DNA of 64,000 nucleotides, taken from positions 62,001 through 126,000 of the forward strand of contig JAPPBX010000001.1 of NCBI GenBank assembly GCA_026702755.1. The letters run 5' to 3'. The translations under genes and the position numbers were made by a program. Positions 43,364-51,540 of the stretch are shown piece by piece. Each line of letters starts with the position of its first letter. Position 1 is the stretch's first letter. A model generated the notes under the pieces. The model was not told the origin of the DNA. It ran no database searches and worked only from the letters and a program-made list of their open reading frames with translations. The stretch is from Candidatus Poribacteria bacterium. Its GTDB lineage: Bacteria > Poribacteria > WGA-4E > WGA-3G.

Positions 43364-43495
43364 GTCAGTTGTCAGTACGGTTTTTCTGCGAAAAACCTTT
43401 CAGTTTTCAGTTAAACGCCTGTGTTCGGTTACTTTTATTGTTACTAACCCAAGACACCTCTTAACTGATAACTATTAACTCGTAACTATCGTCAT
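43364..43495. repeat. Dispersed palindromic repeat with conserved internal hairpin
   Basis: ATAGTTGTCAGTTGTCAGTAC, the hairpin GGTTTTT-CTGCG-AAAAACC (43379-43397), CAGTTTTCAGTTAAACG and then CACCTCTTAACTGATAAC. It lies directly upstream of the vWA gene start. Confidence 0.75.
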
Positions 43496-43499
43496 AGGT

Positions 43500-43910
43500 A
43501 CCCACTACCTAAAGGTAGGGGCTTGTGCTTCCTCGCGACTGCGGTTTTCTCAGAGAGTCCACCGTCTTACTGTCGCTCCACTTTAGGCAGCCAAGCCTGC
43601 CCGTTTTATTTTTTTCGCGACGTCGTGGGCTGGCTCTGTTTCCACCCATTTTACAGCTTCTCTTTCTACCAAGAACGCCGTGCGACAAGTCCGTAGACTC
43701 CGGGGGATACGGTTTTCCGCATACCCGCTCGCCCATTCCAGTCTGCAGCAATGCTACATTGGCTTGGTATGGAGGCTATCCACCAACTTTGTAGGATTAC
43801 GATGCGTTTTTACCCGTCTTTCGTTGAGCAGTCTGTGTTGCTCTGCACATGTTTATTTTTTATTCGTTCTTTGCCGTCTACATCCCGCAAGCTAAAGCAG
43901 GGGGATTTGA
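43500..43910 (-). mobile_element. Degenerate IS200/IS605-like remnant
   Basis: Both ends carry subterminal hairpins of the IS200/IS605 type: CTACCT-AA-AGGTAG near 43505-43518 (right end in minus orientation) and CCCGCAAGC-TAAA-GCAGGGGG near 43884-43905 (left end). The minus-strand sequence before the right-end hairpin includes CCGCAGTCGCGAGGAAGC, which resembles the 3' scaffold of tnpB elements, and a short frame ends in SLRKPQSRGSTSP. No transposase tnpA or intact tnpB remains. It lies between the vWA gene's leader repeat and DUF58. Assignment is by pattern only. Confidence 0.5.
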
Positions 43911-43936
43911 CGGAATGCGTTAAATATGGAATTCGC

Positions 43937-44914
43937 TTAGAAAACGCCTTGCCGCTTCGCGAGATAGGAGGCAAGAGCGAAATCAATCGGTGTTGTTGTT
44001 GTTATGACGTTATAATCAATATCCGCTCGCCGCAATGCGAGTCTATAGGTATCAAGAAACTCGTTGAAATTACTTAAGTAACTTTCCTGAATCGCTTGCG
44101 GTGTTGTGATAATCTCAGTGTCACTTTCCGAATCGATAAAACGGATAAGTGCTTCTGCGCTTCGTCCCGCCTCAAAGTTAACAAACTCAAGTTCCTGTTG
44201 TGCGAGGACATGAAAAACAATAACCTCATGTCCCTCATAACGCAGATGCTCCAAACCACTAATAACCTCTTCATGATTTTCATCGTAGAGATCCGAAACG
44301 AAGAGGACTAAGCCGCGTTTGGTTAAACGCTCAGCGATTTGATGCAAGGGTGTTCCCATCCGTGTGCTTTTCGTGGTTTTCAGCGTCTCCAACGTGAGCA
44401 AGATCGAGTGCAGATGTGATGTACTACTTCGGGCAGGGAGGTACTGGTGAAGGGTCTCATCAAAGTACGCAAACCCAATAGCATCCCGCTGTTTCGCCAT
44501 AAAATAGGCGAGCGATGCAATGAGGAAACTTGAATACTGCAGCTTTGTCAGTCTTTGCGCTGTTCCACTATCTTCTGTATCTGGATCATCCACCTGTGTG
44601 TCGTCCATCGGATGCAGCATAGATTCGCTTGTATCCAAGAGAAGGTAGCAATTGAGATTCGTTTCCTCTTCAAATTGCTTGATATAGTACCGATCCGTAC
44701 GGGCGTAGGCTTTCCAATCTATATGCTTGGTGTCATCCCCAGGCATATATTGCCGGTATTGTGAGAACTCAACACTGAACCCATGGTATGGACTTTTATG
44801 AAGTCCAGAGATAAAACCCTCAACCACGAATTTCGCAATCAGCTCAAGGTTCCCGATTCGTGCGAGGATTTCTGGATTTAAAAATGTGCGTCCTACCGCT
44901 GGACTCTGTTGCAT
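43937..44914 (-). CDS. DUF58 domain protein
   Basis: 325 aa. GFISGLHKSPYHGFSVEFSQYR, MPGDDTKHIDWKAYARTDRYYIKQFEEETN and LLLDTSESML (vWA-like MIDAS) are diagnostic of DUF58. The family works with MoxR ATPases and vWA membrane proteins in envelope or enzyme maturation. It precedes the BatA-like gene on the same strand; the two are separated by a mobile-element remnant. Confidence 0.9.
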   Translation of the reverse strand: MQQSPAVGRTFLNPEILARIGNLELIAKFVVEGFISGLHKSPYHGFSVEFSQYRQYMPGDDTKHIDWKAYARTDRYYIKQFEEETNLNCYLLLDTSESMLHPMDDTQVDDPDTEDSGTAQRLTKLQYSSFLIASLAYFMAKQRDAIGFAYFDETLHQYLPARSSTSHLHSILLTLETLKTTKSTRMGTPLHQIAERLTKRGLVLFVSDLYDENHEEVISGLEHLRYEGHEVIVFHVLAQQELEFVNFEAGRSAEALIRFIDSESDTEIITTPQAIQESYLSNFNEFLDTYRLALRRADIDYNVITTTTPIDFALASYLAKRQGVF

Positions 44915-44935
44915 ACGTGTCCTCTCAAGTAGTGG

Positions 44936-45062
44936 GAATAGTTATCAGTTGTCAGTTAAAGAGGTTGACTGTGGCAGTAAACCGAAAAGCAACCGCCACA
45001 AGGTTTCTTAACTGAAAACTGAAAGCGCAGCGTACTGACGACTGACAACTATTTGATGGCTG
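44936..45062. repeat. Dispersed palindromic repeat upstream of DUF58
   Basis: AATAGTTATCAGTTGTCAG, TTAAAGAGG and then TTTCTTAACTGAAAACTG and CTGACGACTGACAACTATT form inverted arms around a GTGGC/GCCAC core. Confidence 0.7.
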
Positions 45063-45072
45063 ACTGCCGTTC

Positions 45073-47004
45073 TTACTGCTTCCTCAAAATAAGTAAAGTA
45101 AGATCGTCAAACTGATCTGCCTCACCCTGAAATCCCATGACCGAGTCGTAAAGATATTTTCGGATAGCCTCAGCATCTGAATCCTTGCATGCTTTGGATG
45201 CCTCTACGAGTCGATCTTCTTCATAATACTCGTCTTCGATATTCACGGTTTCTGTAACACCATCTGTATAATACACAACAACATCGCCACTGGCGAGTTG
45301 GATATGTTCCGCTTCATATTCAGCAATGTTTGCAACCATATCGTTTGGAAACATTCCCAATGGGATACCTCCAACCTCCTCGCCTAACCATTTATAGGTG
45401 CCATCCGCTCTGACAAGCAGTGGAGGATTATGTCCAGCGTTGAGGGTCGTCAGTATATCCGTTTCTGGGTTGAGATGGCTATAAAAAAAGGTGGCGTATT
45501 TCTCTTCTGTCCCGCTGGCGTAAAGGAGCGAGTTGAGTGTCAAGGCCATGTCAGCAAGTTCGGTGTATAAAACAGCCGGATCAGATGTCCCTTGTTCCCC
45601 GTTTTCCCCTACGGTGGTGTCCGTGCGGGACAACTCAGAGATAAGTCCAGCGCGTAGGGTCGCCATGAGTAGAGCAGCTTGCATCCCTTTTCCAGAAACA
45701 TCCGCAATCGCAAGTCCCCAATGTCCAGTAGACAAGGCGAGACAATCATAATAATCGCCACCGACTGGACCCCGCGGCTCATAATGTCCAGCGATTTCGT
45801 ATCCCGGAATGTCAGGCAGCATGTCTGGAATAAGGTTCACCTGAATCTTGCGAGCCTCTTCCATTTCCGCCTGTAACTGACGTGCCTCAAGTGCTTCTTG
45901 ATGCAGGTGTGCGTTCTCAATTGCAACACCTGCCTGTTTGGCAAAGGAATCGAGCAGAATTACATCCTCATCAGTAAAGGGTGCAATACTACCGCCGCGC
46001 TCCTCTTTGTCTCCAACAACCAAGACCCCAAGGACATCTCCATCACGCCCCGGAATAGGAACTGCCATTAAATTCTTGCCGCCGAAGAGGGTGTCGGATT
46101 TTGGTGGACAGTGACCTGGAATGCCCTCATTTACAACGGATTTCAAAACATCAAACGATGTCGGTGTTGCAGGTACGGGTATCTCTTCGCCGTAAGAGAT
46201 AACAAGCCCGTTATGCTTCTCGATATCCTCAACCAGTGTTTCTGGAAAGGTGAAGTGCATTTCAAGCTGCTGTTGTTCTGGACGCGTGAGCATCAGCGCC
46301 CCAGCATTTGCGTCCAGAAGTGAAACGGCTTGATGCACGACCTGCTCCGCGGCTGCCTCAGGTTGCAAGAGTTGGCAGATTTGTGGTGCACTTTCCGCAA
46401 GCATGAACAACCGGAACTTTTCGCTCTGGATACCCTCCACCATCTGTGAATAAGCGATGGCGATTGAAATTTGGTGTGCAAGGGTTGTTAGCAATTCCTT
46501 CTCCCATGCTTCTAACGCTTCCCTGCCCAAAAATTTCCCCAAACCAATCATCCCAAGAAATTCATCTTGAATTTTCAGAGGGACCCAAAGATGTATATCA
46601 ATAGTCTCAATAAGCTTGGTACTTCGAGCAAAGAACTCTTCAAGGGACTCAGGGATGGCGGTGCGTTCAATGAACGGATGTTGTAGCAAATTCGCTACTT
46701 CGTCCGGTTCAAGAGCGAGTGGGGAAAAGGTTTCATCAGGTGCTGATGCAACGACCTCAAGATTCTGCCTTGTCGGATGGTAACGTAGTATTGTACCGCG
46801 TGTGACTTGCAAAGTGCCGAGCGTGATACGGAGATAGGTTTTACTTGAATGATTAAAATTGCTGTGTCCAGAGATTACCGTTTGACCTAAATGCTCCAAC
46901 TCAGACAAACTGAAGATGAGCCGCTCCATAGTCTGCTCTGCAGTGTTTTGTGTCTTATCGGCTTGCAAACTGTCTCCGGAAGTGGGCTTGCTCGGATCTT
47001 TCAT
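45073..47004 (-). CDS. GAF-domain PP2C-type phosphatase (RsbU/SpoIIE-like)
   Basis: About 643 aa. The N-terminal two thirds contain two GAF-like domains (LWVPLKIQDEFLGMIGLGKFL, LMAVPIPGRDGDVLGVLVVGD followed by DSFAKQAGVAIENAHLHQEAL). The C-terminal SpoIIE/PP2C domain has EPRGPVGGDYYDCL, GLAIADVSGKGMQAALLMATL, TTLNAGHNPPLLVR and YYTDGVTETVN. It should dephosphorylate the adjacent STAS anti-anti-sigma protein in response to a GAF-sensed signal. ATG 47004 is chosen; a TTG at 47034 is possible. Confidence 0.92.
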   Translation of the reverse strand: MKDPSKPTSGDSLQADKTQNTAEQTMERLIFSLSELEHLGQTVISGHSNFNHSSKTYLRITLGTLQVTRGTILRYHPTRQNLEVVASAPDETFSPLALEPDEVANLLQHPFIERTAIPESLEEFFARSTKLIETIDIHLWVPLKIQDEFLGMIGLGKFLGREALEAWEKELLTTLAHQISIAIAYSQMVEGIQSEKFRLFMLAESAPQICQLLQPEAAAEQVVHQAVSLLDANAGALMLTRPEQQQLEMHFTFPETLVEDIEKHNGLVISYGEEIPVPATPTSFDVLKSVVNEGIPGHCPPKSDTLFGGKNLMAVPIPGRDGDVLGVLVVGDKEERGGSIAPFTDEDVILLDSFAKQAGVAIENAHLHQEALEARQLQAEMEEARKIQVNLIPDMLPDIPGYEIAGHYEPRGPVGGDYYDCLALSTGHWGLAIADVSGKGMQAALLMATLRAGLISELSRTDTTVGENGEQGTSDPAVLYTELADMALTLNSLLYASGTEEKYATFFYSHLNPETDILTTLNAGHNPPLLVRADGTYKWLGEEVGGIPLGMFPNDMVANIAEYEAEHIQLASGDVVVYYTDGVTETVNIEDEYYEEDRLVEASKACKDSDAEAIRKYLYDSVMGFQGEADQFDDLTLLILRKQ

Positions 47005-47167
47005 AATATTGCATCCAGGTGTTGTTGGTTCCAATTTTTTGTTTTATCCGCCGCTACCGCATATACCTAAGACAGTGGCGTACAATTTTCTCAAAAAGCA
47101 TCCGTAAATGTTAAAGGGAAATAAATCTCAATCTCTTGTCAGACCGAGATTCGCGCTTAAGGAAAGG

Positions 47168-47512
47168 CTATAGGTTGGCAATAGCGGACTCTTCATCTGG
47201 AAAGATACCTGCGTATTTGGCAATTGCCATCATGCGGAATGTCCGTTCTTGTGTAGCGGATAGCCCACAGAAATTCAGGGTGCCCTCGTGCTCCGTAAGT
47301 GCTTCTATGATCTCAATAAGTATCGATATACCAATGCTGTTAATGAGTGATGTTTTGTCAAGGTTAATCACCAACCGTGTACAGCCATTCTGAATGAGTG
47401 CTTGTGCCTTCTCGGCAAGTTGCTCTCCGAGAGCATCATTCAGGTATCCCTCTGTTTCAATTACCGCGTGTTCTTGTTCTTCGCGGATTTGAATATCGAA
47501 TTTGTCTAACAA
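47168..47512 (-). CDS. STAS-domain anti-sigma factor antagonist (RsbV-like)
   Basis: 114 aa. TRLVINLDKTSLINSIGISIL holds the conserved Ser phospho-site region, and the fold order is that of RsbV/SpoIIAA. The start is TTG 47512, preceded eight bases upstream by AAGGAGG. It lies between the RsbU-like phosphatase and the RsbW-like kinase genes. Confidence 0.9.
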   Translation of the reverse strand: MLDKFDIQIREEQEHAVIETEGYLNDALGEQLAEKAQALIQNGCTRLVINLDKTSLINSIGISILIEIIEALTEHEGTLNFCGLSATQERTFRMMAIAKYAGIFPDEESAIANL

Positions 47513-47708
47513 GTCGCTTACCTCCTTAAATTCTCAAAATGGACTTGCGAGATGCCTTAAAACAGAAAAGTGATTTATCAGAAAAAGGTGTCGTTCAACA
47601 GCACATTTGAACCTAAGTTTGTGAATAAACCACAACGGATTCAAAATTGTGTTGCCGACCTATTGTCCCGCAAGCTTCTATAGGCTTGCGTAATAACGAC
47701 ACAGAAAC

Positions 47709-48140
47709 CTATTCGGTTGTCTTCTTCTTTGTAAAACTAACAGTTGTGCCGTCAGGGCTGCTCTCTATAACCACTTCATCCATTAGTGCTTTAATAATTT
47801 GCAAGCCCCTTCCGCGCTTACGCAGATCGGGGAATACCCCTGGGCGACCGAGTAAGCGACTGCCGTCCAATGTATCCGCAGTTATACCAACCCCGCGATC
47901 AGTAATTTTGACCTGCAACTCATCGTCCTTAACTAAGAATTGAATATGCACTTCTTTATCATCGCTTTTGCTGTGTTCAGAAGCGTTGATACAAGTTTCG
48001 ATGATCGCGAGTTGAATCTCTTCAATCGCTTCTTCATTGAAATCCTTCAATTCAGCAAGGACAGAGCCAGTTTTCGCTGCGGCAAGTTCCATATCAGGAT
48101 ACATCGGTATAGTGAGGAGTACTTTGTGTTCAGATGACAC
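47709..48140 (-). CDS. RsbW-like anti-sigma / serine kinase ATPase
   Basis: 143 aa HATPase_c_2 protein. The N-box ETCINASEHS (Asn for Mg-ATP) and the G1 box ITDRGVGITAD, then KRGRGLQIIKALMDEV, match RsbW/SpoIIAB. The GTG start at 48140 is preceded by AGGAGG ten bases upstream. It would phosphorylate the STAS protein and hold a sigma factor or other partner. The gap 47513-47708 has a GCAAGC/GCTTGC hairpin near 47672 and nothing else clear. No matching sigma factor is adjacent. Confidence 0.9.
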   Translation of the reverse strand: MSSEHKVLLTIPMYPDMELAAAKTGSVLAELKDFNEEAIEEIQLAIIETCINASEHSKSDDKEVHIQFLVKDDELQVKITDRGVGITADTLDGSRLLGRPGVFPDLRKRGRGLQIIKALMDEVVIESSPDGTTVSFTKKKTTE

Positions 48141-48254
48141 TCTATTTTTCCCTCCTTGCTATGGCTTATATTTATTTTAGGACACCTATAAAATCTGTTT
48201 ACCTAAGTTGACACTTTCCGTAAATTATAAGGTTCACGAAAAACCTGATTAAAC

Positions 48255-48284
48255 ATAATACTATATTTTTTCAAATTATGTCAA
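48255..48284 (-). promoter_or_regulatory. Promoter of the partner-switching operon
   Basis: On the minus strand, TTGACA (48284-48279) and TATTAT (48260-48255) are separated by 18 bases. It lies about 115 bases upstream of the RsbW-like GTG start. The intergenic stretch 48141-48346 is otherwise AT-rich. Confidence 0.7.
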
Positions 48285-48346
48285 GAATTTTATCCGATTC
48301 ATTCCTCAGGGTCTTTTAATAGTGCAATCGTAGCACGAAAATCGGT

Positions 48347-48901
48347 TTACAGAACAGAAGATTTTGTTTCATCAACAATCCAGCGAGCGTCTGCGACCCG
48401 TGCGGACGCTTCGGCGAGTTCCGGCTGATAGGTTGCAAACTTCACCTTATCACAATTGGCGAGCAACTGCTGGACACGTTCCACATAGGCGGCATCTATC
48501 TGCGCTCTTAACATTGCGTGAAGCAAAGCGGTCGTCGTCAACTCCAATGCGGGAATTCTATAGCGCGCTCGAATGTATTCGCGGAGCACATAAGCGACTT
48601 GGGTATGATACGTTTCCATATCCCCGAGCGCGAGCCAATCTGCTGCCTCAATCGCTGCCAGCCTTTCATAAGCTACCTCATGCGCCAACGGGGCATCATC
48701 CACTTCTGTTGCAGGAACCGGCTGGACCTGACGCAGCCTTCGGATATAGGACCACACCAAGATCGCCACGAAGCCGAGTATCATTACGCCACCGATGAAA
48801 TAAGGCAGCAGACTTTGCGACACTTCCACTGGCGGTTTGATATCGCGCAGGCTTTGCCTATCCACAACACCCTGCATCAGAATTTGTGTAAGTACAGACA
48901 T
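48347..48901 (-). CDS. DUF4381-like single-pass membrane protein
   Basis: About 184 aa from ATG 48901. One transmembrane helix (LLPYFIGGVMILGFVAILVWSY) is followed by a cytoplasmic helical part with YHTQVAYVLREYIRARYRIPALELTT and VKFATYQPELAEA. This matches DUF4381 proteins found beside DUF58 and vWA genes, so it probably belongs functionally with them although the partner-switching module lies in between. The ribosome-binding site is weak; the frame is open from 48943. Confidence 0.7.
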   Translation of the reverse strand: MSVLTQILMQGVVDRQSLRDIKPPVEVSQSLLPYFIGGVMILGFVAILVWSYIRRLRQVQPVPATEVDDAPLAHEVAYERLAAIEAADWLALGDMETYHTQVAYVLREYIRARYRIPALELTTTALLHAMLRAQIDAAYVERVQQLLANCDKVKFATYQPELAEASARVADARWIVDETKSSVL

Positions 48902-48964
48902 ATTTCTCGCGGAAAGGTGCGAAACAAAATCAGAGAGATACACCCAAAATCTACGAGCGACATC

Positions 48965-49555
48965 TTAGACCCTATAGGGTTCCACGACTATCGATTTTGG
49001 TGAAGTTGGGCAGGCGTACTGGCAGACCCCGCATCCTGTGCATCCAGGGTCAAGAACCTCTATAAAACCATCTGGCGTGAGACGAATCGCGTCATCACCT
49101 ATAGGACATGTGTCAACACAGTAAGTGCAATCCACCTCTTTTGTCCGTAAGCAGGTTTCGGCACTGAAAACTGCCAACCCCATCCGAATGTCTTCGGCAT
49201 AAACGGTTTGCAAGGCACCGCTCGGACAGACGTACATGCACGCCAGCGAATCACAGATAACACACGGTTGCTCATCAGGATCGATATAAGGTGTATTCGT
49301 GAGGTCAGATTGCGTGCTCTGTAAAGGGAGAATCGCGTTTGCCGGGCAGTTCTTGACGCAGTTACCACACCGATGGCATGTCTCCAAAAATTCCGCTTCA
49401 GGCAACGCTCCGGGAGGACGCAAAATAGCACGTTCGCTCGGCTCTTCAGTTAGCAGATGGTCGCCTACCCGGTCATCAAGAAACTCCGCGACCGGTTGGA
49501 TGAGTTGGTTCAAGGCTTCCTTGAAAAAGCCACGTCTCCCCGTTTCATCAGACAT
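48965..49555 (-). CDS. Ferredoxin-type protein with four 4Fe-4S motifs (NapG/MauM-like)
   Basis: About 196 aa. Four cysteine clusters are visible: CHRCGNCVKNCP, CVICDSLACMYVCP, CTYCVDTCP and CTGCGVCQYACP. The N-terminus has a twin-arginine-like GRRGFFKEAL but lacks a clear hydrophobic signal core. Likely electron transfer for an oxidoreductase not in the window. ATG 49555 or 49567 could be the start; neither has an ideal ribosome-binding site. The gene is between a SufR-like regulator and the DUF4381-like gene. Confidence 0.85.
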   Translation of the reverse strand: MSDETGRRGFFKEALNQLIQPVAEFLDDRVGDHLLTEEPSERAILRPPGALPEAEFLETCHRCGNCVKNCPANAILPLQSTQSDLTNTPYIDPDEQPCVICDSLACMYVCPSGALQTVYAEDIRMGLAVFSAETCLRTKEVDCTYCVDTCPIGDDAIRLTPDGFIEVLDPGCTGCGVCQYACPTSPKSIVVEPYRV

Positions 49556-49613
49556 TTTTATGTTCATCCCTGAGAATTAAACTGCCCAGCAGCCCCGCAC
49601 AGGGCGTGGGACC

Positions 49614-50246
49614 TTACTCTTCGTCGGCTTTAGGAATCCGGTAGCAACATTTATGGCTTCCCTGCATGATATGTTCCACCCGAACAACTTTCGCATCCAA
49701 GGATTGCCGGAAGAGTGCCGTCTCAATTTCGCAGACGTGCGGGTATTCTTGCGCGATCAAAGCGATAGGACAGTTATGTTCGGTTAAGACGTAGTCGTTC
49801 TCATTCTCGTCAAAGCGTGCCATGTATCCCTCTTCATCACGGATACGTGCAAGTTCTTTGACCCGTTCGGACAACGTTTTGCCTTTGAGCCGTAATTGAT
49901 AAGTCTCCAACTGTGATTTCATCCGCCCACGGAAGACTTTGTTGATGAAACCGGGACCATTAAACTTTGCAACCTCATGCATCAGACCAACAGCAAAGTT
50001 AGCATAGGTTGTGGGGAAAAGGCTGTTTGCTTCATCGGTTAAGTGATACACGTAAGGCGGACGCCCTCGTCCCTGCTTTTCTCGGTAGCGTTCAACCAAC
50101 CCCTCTGTTTCAAGGATCGCGAGGTGTTGTCGGACCCCCATCTGGCTGATGTGCAAAGCCTCTGTCAGTTGACCGATCGTCATGCCCGCGCGCATTTTCA
50201 GCAGCTGCAGGATTCGCATTCGGGTTTCGCTCATTTCGCAATTCAC
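49614..50246 (-). CDS. SufR-like HTH regulator with Fe-S binding cysteines
   Basis: 210 aa. The N-terminal winged helix is RILQLLKMRAGMTIGQLTEA and LHISQMGVRQHLAILETEGLVERY. The C-terminal half has NCPIALIAQEYPHVCEIETALFR and GSHKCCYRI, the spaced cysteines of SufR/ArsR-type 4Fe-4S sensors. It probably senses iron-sulfur status or redox stress. The GTG start at 50246 has GAGG seven bases upstream. A palindromic operator overlaps its promoter, so it is probably autoregulated and may control the ferredoxin gene. Confidence 0.85.
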   Translation of the reverse strand: MNCEMSETRMRILQLLKMRAGMTIGQLTEALHISQMGVRQHLAILETEGLVERYREKQGRGRPPYVYHLTDEANSLFPTTYANFAVGLMHEVAKFNGPGFINKVFRGRMKSQLETYQLRLKGKTLSERVKELARIRDEEGYMARFDENENDYVLTEHNCPIALIAQEYPHVCEIETALFRQSLDAKVVRVEHIMQGSHKCCYRIPKADEE

Positions 50247-50289
50247 GGGATTTCCTCGTAATATGGGTAAATTCTATGAGGCTAACAAC

Positions 50290-50352
50290 AATGTTTTACA
50301 TTCTTTTACAACACTATAAAACATTATATCACAATAGCATATTACAATTCAA
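50290..50352 (-). promoter_or_regulatory. Promoter and operator of the SufR-like gene
   Basis: Minus-strand promoter TTGAAT (50352-50347), 18-base spacer, TATAAT (50328-50323). A perfect inverted repeat AATGTTTTA (50290-50298) / TAAAACATT (50317-50325) overlaps the -10 box, a plausible binding site for the dimeric regulator encoded just downstream. Confidence 0.65.
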
Positions 50353-50365
50353 CACATTTTATAAT

Positions 50366-50508
50366 TATTAGTTGTCAATTCGCTCCGCTTTCAGTTATCA
50401 GAAGAATGGTTATCGGTTTTCGGGTAAGGTCTTGTGTCGCGAACATTTTCTGTCACTGCCACAGGAAATCTCTTTAACCGATAACTGATAACTGACAACT
50501 GATAACTA
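50366..50508. repeat. Dispersed palindromic repeat
   Basis: TTAGTTGTCAATTCG, CAGTTATCAGAAG, GGTTATCGGTTTTCGGGT and, inverted, CTCTTTAACCGATAACTG ATAACTGACAACTGATAAC. It occupies the divergent gap between the SufR-like and PhyH genes. Confidence 0.7.
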
Positions 50509-50611
50509 ATCTACCATTTTTCTTTTGTCTATTTATCGCTTATATGATACAATTTTGTAATAGGTGGCTCGCAAGCCTACAATCAAAAGAACATGGAGGA
50601 GAGCGTGTAAA

Positions 50612-51418
50612 ATGCAGCACGAACTCACTGAATCACAAATTAATTTCTATCAAGAAAATGGATTTCTTGTCATTGAAAACTTTTTGGATGCTGAAGAATT
50701 AAAGGAATGGCGACGATGCACGGATGAATCTGTTGAAGAACGGCTCGGCACCTCCGTTGAACACATGACAAACCAGTTGGATCCGTCTAACTTTTATGCG
50801 CGGGTCTTTACGCAATGCCTTCGATTGGCAGATTCACATCCGGGCATGCGAAAACTCGTACACGACCCAAAAATCGGAAAGATGGCAACACTGCTTGCAG
50901 GTGTTGACGGGATGCGGATATGGCACGACCAAGCCTTGATTAAGCCGCCGTCCGGGAACCCCACGGCATGGCACCTCGATGTCCCCTACTGGTCATTTGA
51001 CTCACGGGACGCGGTTTCGTTTTGGGTCGCGTTAGACGATGCCACCCTCGCAAACGGTTGTATGTGGTATCTACCCGGCACCCATAAAACTGCACGCTTT
51101 GATAACGTCGGCATCGGTGAAAACATAGGTGCTTTGTTTAATGTGTACCCGGAATGGAAGGAATTTGAACCCCAATCCGCACCGTGTCCCGCAGGCTCTA
51201 TGGTATGGCACAATGGATTGACAGCACACGGGGCAGGTGCGAACATGACATTTTCCCATCGCCGAGCAATGACGTGTGGGTTCATGCCTGACGGATGTAC
51301 CTTCAACGGTAAGCGCAACATCCTACCGGAACCTTACTTTAACTCGTTAGAAATCGGTGATCCGCTTAACGACGATGTCCAGAATACGCTCATTTGGCAC
51401 AAAGACTGGGACGCTTAA
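50612..51418 (+). CDS. Phytanoyl-CoA dioxygenase (PhyH) family protein
   Basis: 268 aa. LTESQINFYQENGFLVIENFL starts the domain; AWHLDVPYW has the HxD pair, and TAHGAGANMTFSHRRAM the distal His with 2-oxoglutarate-binding Arg. NGCMWYLPGTHK is typical. GGAGGAG lies ten bases before ATG 50612; the upstream frame opening at 50564 is discounted. It is followed by the sulfatase-fold and PEP-hydrolase-like genes on the same strand. Confidence 0.92.
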   Translation: MQHELTESQINFYQENGFLVIENFLDAEELKEWRRCTDESVEERLGTSVEHMTNQLDPSNFYARVFTQCLRLADSHPGMRKLVHDPKIGKMATLLAGVDGMRIWHDQALIKPPSGNPTAWHLDVPYWSFDSRDAVSFWVALDDATLANGCMWYLPGTHKTARFDNVGIGENIGALFNVYPEWKEFEPQSAPCPAGSMVWHNGLTAHGAGANMTFSHRRAMTCGFMPDGCTFNGKRNILPEPYFNSLEIGDPLNDDVQNTLIWHKDWDA

Positions 51419-51420
51419 AG

Positions 51421-51528
51421 AAATTGTCAGTTGTCAGAAAAAGGCATTTGATTCACCCAAAGACGCTTTGTGAACCTAAGTCCTCTTAACCGAAAACTGA
51501 CAACCGATAACTGATAACTATTAAAAAG
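51421..51528. repeat. Dispersed palindromic repeat
   Basis: AATTGTCAGTTGTCAG on one side, CTCTTAACCGAAAACTGACAACC and GATAACTGATAACTAT on the other. It ends just before the ribosome-binding site of the sulfatase-fold gene. Confidence 0.7.
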
Positions 51529-51540
51529 GAGAATTCGGAT

